A stretch of 64,000 bases of DNA from Blasia pusilla. Lineage: Eukaryota > Marchantiophyta > Marchantiopsida > Blasiales. Positions 46,236-60,300 of the stretch are shown here, piece by piece. The first letter of the stretch is position 1. Each line of letters opens with the position of its first letter. Under the pieces are notes generated by a model. The model did no database searches. It saw nothing but the letters and a program-made list of their open reading frames with translations, and was not told where the DNA came from. Position numbers and translations under genes: made by a program. Location of the stretch: NCBI GenBank assembly GCA_050084515.1, contig CM114272.1, positions 40,920,001-40,984,000 on the forward strand, in the 5' to 3' direction.

Positions 46236-46239
46236 TAGT

Positions 46240-47408
46240 GTATAGCCCGTGAAGGGAAGAGATTAATGATATAGCATCTAAATTCAAATTTTTTCTTACT
46301 ACCCATAGCATGTGAAAATTTTTCTTTGTCGTGCGCCTACTCTCCTTGAACGTCTATCTTAGTGTTGCGGAAGCGTACGTTCAGTAGGACACACTCTCAT
46401 CGCCAACCTACACCCAAACGCAATCACGTTAGTCCGGCTTTGGGTCAAGCAGCCTTCCAACACACCGAGCCCTTGACTCCGCACCTCATCAAGCTCAACC
46501 TTCCCTCATTCCTAGGTTCCCAACTCGGGCAAGTCTTCTGAGACTTGGGACCAACTATCTGGTTAGTCCACACACCTAAAATGACGTTTGCACGCCTAGC
46601 GGTCCCTACTGTCCAAGTGACCTCGCATGAGTCCCCAACCAAGACTCAACCATATGAGTCGCAAGTTGGAATCCAATATGGACCTCCAAAATCCACTCTG
46701 TTGGACTTGGTTCAGGTTTCGAATCCCAACGCTAAAACTCCCGATCCGTTCTGTGCCCTTGAGTCGCCCCGCGGCGCCCAATAAGGGGTTTGAGTCCCAA
46801 GTACCCTTGGAGACCTTCCCCCTTACTAGTACTTTTGGGGATTCCTGGGGTCCCCCTACCTTTGGGAAGGAGCACCTGTGCCCCTCTTTTTGGCCCTCAA
46901 CCCGATTTTCCATACTATTGGTTTTGGCCCATATCTCTACATCTGCTTAAGTATTTTCCAAGATCTTTGATGAGTTGGAAGTGGCTCCGCATAAGTTTTC
47001 CAATGCTACCTTACTTGTCCCAAACTCATATTGTGACTAAAATTTATGGTCAAAAGTATAGTCGGAAACTCCAAACGCTAGCCGCGTCCCAAGTTTGGTT
47101 CTCATCCCTTGGCCGCGTTTCCTATCGAGACTCATCTTCCTTAAGTGTGGGTTTCGCGTTTGGTTCCGATTTCCTTAGTTACGACCATAAATGCATGAAA
47201 CACTTGAAATGCTCCCCGCACTTGCCTCTTGCACTTGTGTTTCTCTAACTCCAAAGCGCAAACCATCCTAGCATGAGCTCACTAGAGTTTGGATGTTCCG
47301 CTTGGCGCTCGTTTGGTTATGAGGATCGCGTCATTCTTGGGCCCATTTGCCAATTGTCAAGCAGAGAGGTGTTTACAAATCAAGAAGGAACTCTCCCATA
47401 ATAATATA
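46240..47408 (-). mobile_element. Remainder of the fourth Helitron-like unit, split by a solo LTR
   Basis: 46240-46326 continues the unit interrupted at 18964 (GTATAGCCCGTGAAGGGAAG). 47334-47408 holds its 5' end (GCAGAGAGGTGTTTACAAAT, then CTCTCCCATAATAATATA). The two are separated by the solo LTR 46327-47333. The 5' TC end is degraded. Confidence 0.65.
46327..47333 (+). mobile_element. Solo LTR of family 2, 1,007 bp (orientation arbitrary)
   Basis: Begins TGTCGTGCGCC and ends GATCGCGTCA, flanked by a 5-bp duplication TTCTT (46322-46326 and 47334-47338). No internal coding sequence. Part of it matches window positions 1-517 in reverse complement. The 5-bp duplication separates it from the D/A family, which makes 4-bp ones. 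Confidence 0.75.
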
Positions 47409-49171
<1,763 letters not shown>

Positions 49172-49378
49172 TTTCCAATTTGTTGCGGCAAGAAAAATCG
49201 GTTTCAGTGAAGGAAAGAGAGCGTGAGGACTTGAAAGAGAACATTTTCCTAGAAAAGATTGACATTAGACATATACACAAGACTCCAACGACGAGTACTA
49301 TGACGCCTAATTTGAAAAATAACTACAACAATTACCACATTCTTCCGATGGTTGCCCCTCCTTCTTGTTGGTTACCTG

Positions 49379-50025
49379 TGTCACGACTGTTAGGATAGAT
49401 TGGTGGGATCTAGCAGAACGTCTTCATGAGTAGTGGAGGATAGGCCCAAGAGATCGAGGATGATCTACTGAGGCCCCGGGAAAGGGTTTAGGTTTAGAGA
49501 CCTGAGAGAGCAGGTTTCCCTTTCGTTTCGGCTCATTTGGAGCCATATAGAGAAACTTACTATTGCGGGTAAGTTTCCATGCAGGGGATAGTTGACTTTC
49601 CAATTTGGGAAGTGGCCCATGACCCGCTACAGTAGGTCAAGAGCCAAGGAGATGACCTGCGAGCATAGGTTACCGTTGAGAGGGCTTGGAAGAGGGAAGA
49701 GGGTATACCTCCAAGAGAGGAAGCTTGAGAGCTCATTCTCTCTTTGTTGAACCTCTTGGCATGAGGCGGGGGAGCTATGGTCCCTTACCTTGTGAGTGTA
49801 ATCCAAGCCTGTAATTAGGAGAGTGGGTTTGGTTTGACATGAGAGAGAGTGCACATTTTTCAGAGCTATGGTGTAGAGAGAGATTGGATCTTACTTTATT
49901 GGAGATATTTTGGTACTTCTCGCCTCTGTGTATGGATGCCATGAGTTAGCATGGGATTGTGTGTGTTTGTGTGTGTGTTCGATGACAGCGATGTATGTTC
50001 TATAGCGATGTGTATGCGTACGACA
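49379..50025 (+). mobile_element. Solo LTR of the D/A gypsy family, 647 bp
   Basis: Complete LTR: TGTCACGACTG start, GCGTACGACA end, flanked by CCTG at 49375-49378 and 50026-50029. It shows the full-length LTR including the ~130-bp terminal block (from TTGGAGATATTTTGG, about 49895, to the end). A GGCTC-ATTTG-GAGCC hairpin (49530-49544) sits directly before ATATAGAGA, the likely TATA box. Probably formed by LTR-LTR recombination. Confidence 0.88.
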
Positions 50026-50029
50026 CCTG

Positions 50030-52617
50030 CAATTAGAGTTTGGTTGCTACACCCTCCGCCGCTAATAGTAACTATCCCACTTTTGCTTGCGCTTCCACTC
50101 TTACGTTAGAATGGTAGTGGCTCCCTTCTGACTTGAAAAATACATTTATCAACTCTCAAGACGGCTTGAATGATAACATGTGTCTTCCTCCAACAAGACT
50201 CCATTTATCAACAACACGTGCCCCTACACCCAACAAGCATTATCCCTCCCTTGATTGGCTCAGCACACAAAATCAAATCAACTAGAGCAACCAATGATCT
50301 CACGATACGAGTTAGGAAATAGATCTGGTTACAAACCAATGATCCCACACCACGAGTTAGGAAATAGATTTGATTCTGAAGGGAAAACATGGTCAATACA
50401 ATAAGGCAATAGAATTATTTGTTAGTATTGCTTCACTTCTCATAGCTTTAACATTTTTTCCTTTTTTTACATTTAGTAAACCCCCTATGTTTTTTTAATA
50501 GTATAGATGCCCGTGCGTCCCTCGTCACATGTCTTGCACACCCTCTCTTTGAATGTTTTGTATTTTGTAATCAGCAAGTTCAAGATTGCACAATTCAATC
50601 CACCTTGTTATGTCTCCTCTCCATAACTTCAGGCAATGCATAGCCTTTCACATGCATGTCTCCACACATGAAACGTATCAGCCTCTACATACCTAACCCA
50701 CAAAGCAACATTGTCTCCTAACCTAATCTAGAAAGCAACTTTAAACTCTAGTTAATGGATCTAGGAAACGAACATAAGTTCCACTGAAGTAATCTAAGGA
50801 AGAAACATTGACCTTTAGCTAACTAAACCACGGATGCAACATTCACCTCCGGTCACCTCGTGTGCGCAATCAACACTAACATGTACTTAACAAATCTACA
50901 ACAGCAACAATCAACCTCTACTAGCTAGCCTCTAAGAAACATATAAAATTTAATATAAACTTGGATGGAAAACCCATCGGGATACAAAGGATTATTTGCC
51001 TCTAAGAAGGCAAATAACTAGATGGTAATAATTATTAGAGCGACTCTTGGTAGGTGGGTGAAAACAAAGCCCTTACGATAGCATCTCCCAAGTTTAGGGT
51101 AGAGACAAAGAGCACGAACTTCAAGCGGTGGATTGGCACAGGGCACAAATCCTCCATACCCTCGGATTCCCAAACGCACGACAAAAGGTCCATAGGAAAA
51201 GGACTAAATTGGGTTGACCGGTCACTTGTGATGGAAGAAAGAGAAAGAGAAGATTTTGATTCTTTTTCACCTTGTGTGTGTGTGTGTGTGTGTGTGTGAG
51301 ATCTACTCCTCCGAGCCATTTTGATGAGGTGGTTGTTTGTTGAAGAGAAGAGGTGCAGAATGACCCATTTTTTAAACATTGAGACAAAAGGTGAAACGCG
51401 TGTTTCACTTATTGGCTCAAGTGGCTCTTCAACTCTTGTTGAATACCATACGTGTATATGTAGGACATTACGGGGAAAAACGTAGATGCTATGTGATTAC
51501 TATTTAACATTATCTACAATCTTGGTAAATTTATTCTCATAATGTGCTATTGGTGCACGGGGTTGCAATTTTTGTCTACTACTACCTCTTAAATTATTTT
51601 GTAGAGTTCAAATTTGTTTTTTGATGGAAAATAGATTGTATGATATCTTCTTATGTGATAGAAAAGAGGATGGAACCCATTTCTGGTTATAAGAAAAGAA
51701 AATCAGAAATTTTCGTAATGAGAAATGCCCACGGAAAAATCCATCAACATAATGGGAAGAAACTTCGGTAAGGGATAATGGATTGAAAAGAAATTATGGA
51801 AAGATTTTAACCACAAAAAGATTATGGAGGAAATTGTGTCAACAAAGTTTGCTAATGGAAACCCAATCCAAAGATTCTAGGAGAAATTATAGGTACATAG
51901 AACTTATCGGGAACATTTCCAAGAGAAATTTTAATGTCAAAAATCTGATATGGAATTCTAAAACTCCTACCTAGTAAGACCTTGATATGCATGAAACCTG
52001 TGGACGCAGGTCACCAATTTGGAACTTAACATGGGAAGTGTCAATCCAAAAACTCAGAAATATGCATTCTCATAGTAGGCGTAATTCCATTTAGTCGTCA
52101 AAGTCACAACATTCTACCACAAAGAAAATCAATCCATTGCTAAATGTGCAAAATGCAGGTGCAAGTTTTTGGTGATTTTGCAAGAAACTTACCAAAAGTA
52201 TTGTGGATATTACTTGCAATGGAATGAATTGGGGACTAGCAAAATATTTTGGATAAATACAGATAATATGCCGAGTGTAATCGATGGAAAACGTCATCCA
52301 AGTAAAGAGCGTTATTTACGAAGCCCTGGATTAATTTTCCAACCCTTCATTAGGAAAAACACTTTTAAGAGACTTTGTGTTGGTTGATTAAATTTTAAGA
52401 AGATTCATTATTAGCCTCTTTTAGTTTGAGGATTTTTATTAAAAGCTTGATAATGTGTTTAATTCTTGATTATAACAAACACCAAATCTATTTTATTATT
52501 GGGCGATTACCAAAAGGATATGGACTACGAACAAACAACGAGGGACACCTATATAATGATTGGTGACCCCATATCCATAATACGACAAGATAGTAAAATA
52601 ATAGGATAAAACAGGCA
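50030..52617. other. No gene recognised
   Basis: AT-rich with small ORFs. A (TG)n run lies at about 51277-51297, and two GATCTCAC/CCAC-ACGAGTTAGGAAATAGAT direct repeats near 50295 and 50342. No domain recognised. Confidence 0.4.
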
Positions 52618-53281
52618 ACATGTTTGAATTCTGTCATTTGAACCATATTAGATGGGTAGAAATAGATAGGGATAGTGAAAACCGATAGGATTGGAGTGGG
52701 ATCTATTTTTTTTCAATAAACAAAAAATTTATTTAATATTATAATGGGTGGTTATAAATATTAATAAAGTGGAATAATTATGATTAACAACCAAAATTTT
52801 AAATTTTTTGCCTTAGTTCATATTGATGGAAAGGGTAAATAAATTTTAATGGAGAAGGAGTAGTTTTTGTTTAAATTTTATGGTAGGGTAAAATTCCAGA
52901 GGGGATTGGGATATCATTTAAATTTGAATGGAGGATTAGAATTACTTAGAAGAGTGAAATATTATTACTTTTGAAAGATTTCAGAAATTAGAAATTATAC
53001 TTAAAATTTGAAATGAATAATGTGATTATTTTTAATAGTAATCATATTAGGTCACAAGTGTTATTTTGGTGGGAAAAGTGGCAGGGAAAGAGTAGTTATA
53101 GTTTGAACTTTTATGGAGGAATGAAAATTTTATTATTCTTTTAAGATTTAAAAAGTGAAAATTGTATTTAAATTTTGAATCTAAATATATCTTAAAAATT
53201 TAAGTATAATTTTTAAAAAATATTATTGACACCTGCTTTTAAAGTTTATTAAGGAAACTGTCCGCGATGGCAATATACTAG
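52618..53281 (+). repeat. AT-rich dispersed repeat, copy 2 (Helitron-like 3' end)
   Basis: Homologous to 16281-17070. Ends CTAG (53278-53281) before T, a Helitron-type terminus. AT-rich body, no coding. Confidence 0.5.
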
Positions 53282-53284
53282 TAT

Positions 53285-54310
53285 GGGCAATAATAATGGT
53301 GAAACATCGGAACAATTGATGTTATTTTATTATCTTCTCATCACTAGTAACATTATTCCTTTGATAGTTATGTATATCGTGAGCAACCCTCAAGAAGAAA
53401 CGAGGAAATGAATTACATGTGTAATTTATCTTTTCTCTCAAAGATAAACTAAGATTATTTTCACTCACAAAGTAAGTAGTGTGGTCATGAAACAAAAATT
53501 TGAATCTTTCCAATGTAGTTTCTCGCGCAATTCGTGTCCTTACTACTAGTTAAGGGCATTTTTGTCTTCCTCATGAAACGAATTTGTACATTTCTACGTA
53601 TGAATATAATAGTTGAAGGAGATTTTAGACGGCCAAGAAGTCCATATACATTTAAGCAACAAACTCACAAAACGAAAAGACCCCACACAGTTGCACAACT
53701 TCATCTTCAAAAAAGGGCAAGTTCCCTGTCCCCTATTCATCTTGTGTGAACGCACTCACTATCTCTTGGTAGGGGGAATACTTACCTTTCACGAATACTC
53801 TTGCTGAATTGACAAGGTAGCTCAAAGTTCCTTGTAGAATCTGCTGAAGGTAAATTTCATGAAGAGCTAGTTTTGGAGGTGTAGTGTCCCACACCTCCAA
53901 AACATGTGGAAATGGGACATCCAAACAATAGGTGTGTTACACAATTCAAGAAGGGGAGTGGATCATCCTCTCTGTCCAACCTGCGTGTGAGGATGAATGC
54001 TATATTTTGCCAAATAATTCATCAATTGTTATTACAGATTTGGTTCCACTGATCTTCACTATATGTATATCTTCTCACCCTTATTAAATTGGAATATGCT
54101 ATTACTGATGGATACGCTCGTAGAACTTCTGAGTGCCTTATATGCATGCATAAGAATCTTGTAGTTTTTGGCCATGGGTTGAGTTGGGTCCGGTGTGCTT
54201 GATATGACACTTTGGGGTTTATGATTTAGAGAGGATTACAACCAAGTTTGCTGGTTTCATTTCATGTGCGCCTGTGAGAGCAGTTCATCATCCGGGGTCG
54301 AAGTTGAGAA
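53285..54310. other. Region downstream of the cyclotransferase-like gene
   Basis: No gene recognised. The 3' UTR of the - strand gene should lie in the right part of this stretch. Confidence 0.4.
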
Positions 54311-57300
54311 CTAGTTGCAGTTGGACAATATATATGCCCTTGCTTCATCTGCTGAAAGCCCGAATTCCATAAGACCTTTGGTGACAGCCTCGCAATATGT
54401 CTCTGTAGGAGCACAAATTGGGAGCTCACCATCCTCGAATTTTTTCATGTCTTCAAGACAACAGCTGTGGCCAAACAACACAAGCAAAATGGTTAGAGAA
54501 CAGTTCAACAGAAGCTGAAAGTTGACGGGCTGAGGCTTCATGGCCAGGGTTGAGATTGTATCATCAGGCTTGGATTGTAATCACTGCTTCTACAAACTCC
54601 TGAAATTTTTGTTGTGCTATAATAGCAGAGCTATACGGCAGTACTTCATGCATCAAAATAGAGCAGTCTGAAACCCCAACTGCCAACTGTCTATTTGTGG
54701 CTGATGGACCGAGATTGTAAGCAATTCGGACAATGCACAAAGGTCAGTCGGTGACATTGTGATCCTCACAATTTGACATGATCTGGTCATCAACCACCTG
54801 GTCTCTTATCTAGATATAACACTCTACATTTCTTCAAAATTTTTAGTTTTGAAGAAAAGCGGAGTCTTACATGTGCCAAGAAAAGGACCGGATCGCTGTT
54901 TCGTATATAACGATAACGTGGGCAGCATTCGCCCCAGCAAGAATCCAATACGTCATCCAAAGATGAAGTACATCAATATAAAATTCAACTTCATCGAAAA
55001 GCAGTTTGGGAAGCAGGTGGATTTGGAATTCGTCACCACCAATAATATGCCTGTCGAAACTCTTATGTTGTAAAACATAGTAACTTGGAGTTTACTTTAG
55101 TGAAAAGTAACTGATATAATTACTTTAGTAACTTAGTGTTTTACCACAGTAAATAGTAATTTCTTGTTACCATAGAGTTACCTCAGTAATTCTGAGAATT
55201 ACTATGGGTGGCAGGCCGTAACCCTAAAACCCTAAAACCAAGAAACTCATTCTCTTGGCTGCATATAACCCTCTGAGGGTGCCCTGCGAAATTACATTCT
55301 TACACCTTTCTGAACACAACTCTCTGAGCTGAGGAGCTGATTGAGAAGCACTGAGTGTGCTTCGCTTACCTGAGTGGATTGTGCTTCTGACCTTAGTAGT
55401 TCAGTGTGCTAAGCACTGAGTGTGATGCTGCTTACAGACTAAGAGGTCTGCTGACTTTAGGGGTTCAGTGAGTCTTGTGATACAAGGTGTCTAGTAGTAC
55501 TAACCTGAGTGGTTACTATTGAGATGTCTACTGCTGCTAACCTGAGTGGTTGCTATTGCACTAAGTGTGCTTGAGAATGCAAGGTAATCTGGTGATGCAG
55601 GTTGTCTAATGCTTTCCTCTACAATCTAACCTGAGTGGTTGCTATTGCACTAAGTGTGCTTGTAATAGCTAGGTTGTAGAGAAACTCTGATATTCTAAAA
55701 TCTTACAAGGGGCATCACCTAAACACAAACATGAGAAACGTTTTCGCACACTTGGCTTGTATTTGGAGATGTCCTGGGTGGGAGTGTTGAGATTGCAGTA
55801 CATTCCAGAACACAAGACATGCGCTGCATTGAGTACAGAAATCACACAAGAACTATGTTGAATAGACATGAACAGTTGTTGCTCCTGCCCTGACCTAGTG
55901 CAGCAGGGAAGTTAGTTATGACTAAAGTCTCTTCTAAATTTTGGAGCAGCTGTTTTAGGGGGATTAAGTTAATCAGCCCCCTTTTATCTTGGGATTTGTT
56001 TTAGGGCAACGTCCATCTGGATACCCAGTTGGAGACTGCTCCCCCTTTCCTCTCTCTTCTTCCATTCCAAGCGTCTTCACTTCTTCCTCTCTCTACACTC
56101 ACTCCAGTCTTGAGCACTGTTTGACCAGGGCTCGGGGTCCCAAGGCTACCACAGCACTACTTAATGAGTGGTCTCTTGCAAGCTTCCAAGGCACAGGGTT
56201 GAAGCTGTGCCGCTCAAAGCGTTTTGGGGTATGATATCGGCTTCCTCACAAACGGCCAGAGTTGGTGTAAAATCGGAATTTGGAGCGGAATCTCTGGAAG
56301 ACAGATGTGACTCCAGCTGCCTCCGCCAAGAAGTGGCGGAGGCAGCTGGCGGCAACAGATTCCCATTACTATCCTATAGTGTTGATGCGGATAATTTGGA
56401 CCTAAAGTAGGACAGTAAAGCAGGCAAAATCTTGGACCAAAACGGTTCCAGAGATTGTTCTAGCTACCAAGCGCCCTGCAGGGCCTGAACCCTGGTTTCT
56501 CATTTGTGGATGCCACAACCAAAGCAGTAGGCAAATGTTCAAAGTGAAACACCATGGAGAAGCCATGAAAACGTCTGACCTGGGTCTCTTGACTGTATAT
56601 ACCCCATAAGCAGAACTGAAGAACTATTTGCGGGGCATCCCTTGCTTGGGAACCCAGGTTACGCTAAAGTTTAGGACGGGGGCAATCAATTGAACCACAA
56701 GAAAATCAGGATGGGAACACAACTATACTCCTGCACCTTGTGTGATGATGGGTATGAAACCCTCTAGTCACAACCTGGTCTCCTGCACAAAATTCACAAC
56801 ACAGAGCAACAACACATACTGATATTGCTAAGCAAGTAACACCAGAACTGTTCAGCATATTCAGCAGCCTAGATTCACTGCCCAAAGCTGCTGCACTGGT
56901 AAGCAACGTGTTTTGGGCATCCAAATCAGGTGAAGGAGATATTGTTGTAAATAACTTCCTCCTTGACACTTGCAAGCTCCACACTAACACTTTGCATGGT
57001 CAGCACTCACACTATATTAGAGGGTCTCCCTCCTCTCATAGGGTACCTTCTCCACATCTTCCTCTCTCTACATCCCAGTCTCTATCACCGTCCAACCGGG
57101 CACGGAGTCTGGTCAAAAGGCTATGACAGACACTACTTAGTGAGTACAGTTTCTTCCAAACCTCTGGTGTAACGCCTGAACAGTTCATCACATAAAAAGC
57201 CCAAAGCTGATGCACTCCTTAGTAACACATGTATTGGGGATCCCAATCAGGTGGAGTAGACCTGTGTATAACTTTATTGTAGCAACTATTTCTTTTCCTA

Positions 57301-60300
57301 AGATTAGCCGTAGTGGTCTTAGTGTGTATTTTCCGTATGCTGGGAGGTTGAGAAGATGGAATTGTGCAGGGATGTAGCCTAGACGTGGCCTTAAGCCTCC
57401 CATTACTTGCTGTGAATTAGCGTTGTTGGGAACTGGGTAGGCTGAAGCTTCCTTGGTCTCAACAGTGTCCTAGACCCTCAACTCTCAAGATCCTCACAAG
57501 ATTCCCAAATGGTTGATTGTTGTAAAACATGTGTATGCCCTGGCACCTGTAGTAGTGCAGATCTGGTAGACTGGTGCACAGGTTGTCAATGATTCGAAGC
57601 TTGTGTCAATAGTACTGAACAAGCTTGCTTAGTGTGGGGTGAATAGAGTTGAACTAGAAGCACACAATGCATGGGAGGCGGGAGAGAGGATCCATACGTG
57701 AAAGTCAAAATGGGAAGTTCATCCTCATCACCCAAGTATTTGATAGTTCCATACCAAGACCCCTGCAACATAAAATGAACCATGAAGTCATCATCATCAC
57801 TTTGGGAAGAAGTTACCTATCAATTGATCACATTCCTACACCTACAAACCATTGGATTATGTCGTCAACTTGATTCTTCACCAGGGCAGAAATGCCACAT
57901 TGCTCTACTCCAATCAACAGAATCCCATTGAGGGTGGAAACTAGGTCTTCGTCAATGTTATTTACCTTTACGAAGTCTAGAATACTCTCTCCTGTGGGTG
58001 AAAATCCATTTCTCAATCTATCCACATGACTGCAGTCTATGATAGCTTGGAACTTGCTTGGATCTTGGCCGTTTTCTTGCGCAAATACATCACGGAACTG
58101 CTGCAATCTGGTCAACAGAAATGGAAAAATCTCAAATTTTCTTACCACAGAATTTGACACTGACAAAACACTGGGGACAAAAAAAGTGGATGCCAGATCT
58201 TACAAGTAATCCTCCATTCCTGCTCACTAGAAAACAGTGAGATCAGACATTGACCCAATTCACATCTGTTGACTAAAGGCTAGGTATAATGCTTGGAGTA
58301 CTGTGCAAAAAAACAGACACAATTTTGGTAGCTCTGTCTTCTAATACGTGTGGAGGATTATGTCTAGAGATTCATTCCACCTCCTCAAAATTGCATGTTA
58401 GGAGTAGGGGCAAGTAAACGAGACCCAAATTCCCGTTGTTTGGTGTGGGATGGCAACAATGAACGGAACAGGCTTGAAGTGGTATGCATTCTGGGGAGCA
58501 TCTATTATGACAATGAATTCTTTGAGGAACAGCAATCCCACGACTTTGAAGAATGTAATTCCAAAAGAGTTGGTCTGGTAAGAAACCTGACATTCCAAGA
58601 TTAAGAGAGTTTGGTTGTGTTGACTGTGCCCTCACTCCCGAAACACAAAGGAGGAAGCTAGATGTAAAAGCTCACAAGTATATCTTTGTTGGGAATGACG
58701 AAGGGCTAAAAGTACACATGTATAATCCTAGAACGTGCAAGGTGATCCAAAGCAATGATGTGATTTTCAACGAGAACAGTTTCTGGAAAGACTTTGAGCA
58801 CAAAGAGTCTATGGTTACTAGAGTGGTGCTAGTGATCACTCCTGTTGTCACTAGAATATCTGTAGTGCCAAGCTCCCATCAAGGAGTAGAAAATCAGAAA
58901 GTCTAAAATGATTCGCCTGCAGATTGTTGTGGAGGATCAGATGCTTGCATCAAAGGTTTAAGAGAGGATGAACATGTAGAAGATGTCAGCCCATGAAGGT
59001 GTACCAAAGAAGAAGGGCAGCTAGGCAGTTCATGGAGGCACATGAGGCTACACTGGGAGTGATCAAGGAAATCTTAGCACAAAGGATGTCTGGGAGAATT
59101 TCCCCAAACCTGTAGAAAGGTTGGGGATCAATGAAGCTCACACTATTCAAGAAGGAATTGATATAGAGCCCAGTTCTTTGAGTGAGGCTATGAACAAATA
59201 TGATTGGAAATAGTGAGACCAGTCTTTTGCAGAAGAAAAGGTCTCATATTTATCTTGTTTAGTCATGCCCTAACACTAGTTAGTTGGATACTAACTTATT
59301 TAGCTCTCCACAACCTATAGCTCTTATATCTTTCAAGGGTAATATCGAATTAGGGTTAGCCACCATCATGTAATTAGGGTCTGGATCTGTTCAAATAGAT
59401 CTAAGGATCCCAAAATGCTCATGATATAGACGGATATAGACATGAAAGAGAGCATTTCGGATCCTTAAATCTTCTTGATCTAAGGTTGAGTGTGTTTACA
59501 TTGTCAGATAATATACACATAGGAGAAATGAGAGAACCCCCTCGCGCCTCTTCATCCTCGGGTTAGGTCATGGAGGGTGAGAGTCGAGTTAAGCGAGGAG
59601 GGTCACTTAGGCAAAAGTGAGCATTCCTAGCCGGAATCGAACACACGACCTATGGTTTAACTCAAGGAGGAATTGCCCATCGTGCTTCAATCTCTTACAC
59701 ACTAGAAAAGAGAACCTAACAAATTTATTCTTCTTTCACAAGTAAAATTCGGAGAGGGATCAGATCCGACTAACCCAACCTCACGTTTTCTAACCCGAGG
59801 ATGAAAAGGCGGAAAGACAAACACGAGCAAAGCAGAAAATGAGGGTTATGATGAACCCATGCAATTGAAGAAAAGGCTAGAACTCCCACCCATAGTAAGA
59901 CACATCACCCACTAGAATTCTTCCACCATTTCCAGTTGACATATTTTAAAATTAAGTAAAATAGAAAATTCACCATGAAAGCATCCAAAGTATGCATACA
60001 CTCCGATTGCAAACGGTTGTGTGGAGAAATATGAGCCAACTAAAACCGGTATCCAAATTGGACAGAGAGCACCACCTCCCTCTACAGGAATTTAAGGTTG
60101 AGTGTGTTTACATTGTCAGATAATATACACATAGGAGAAATGCTCTCTCATGTATATAGCTGATAATAAGGAGAGTCCTTAAAATGATAGTGGTCTGAAT
60201 AGACAAGTGAGCTAGGAACTGATTTGCTGATTGTGTACATGCTGAAATCATGGATGGATTAGCTGTAGCTGGTTCTGATTTTGCACAAGGAGATACTTCT

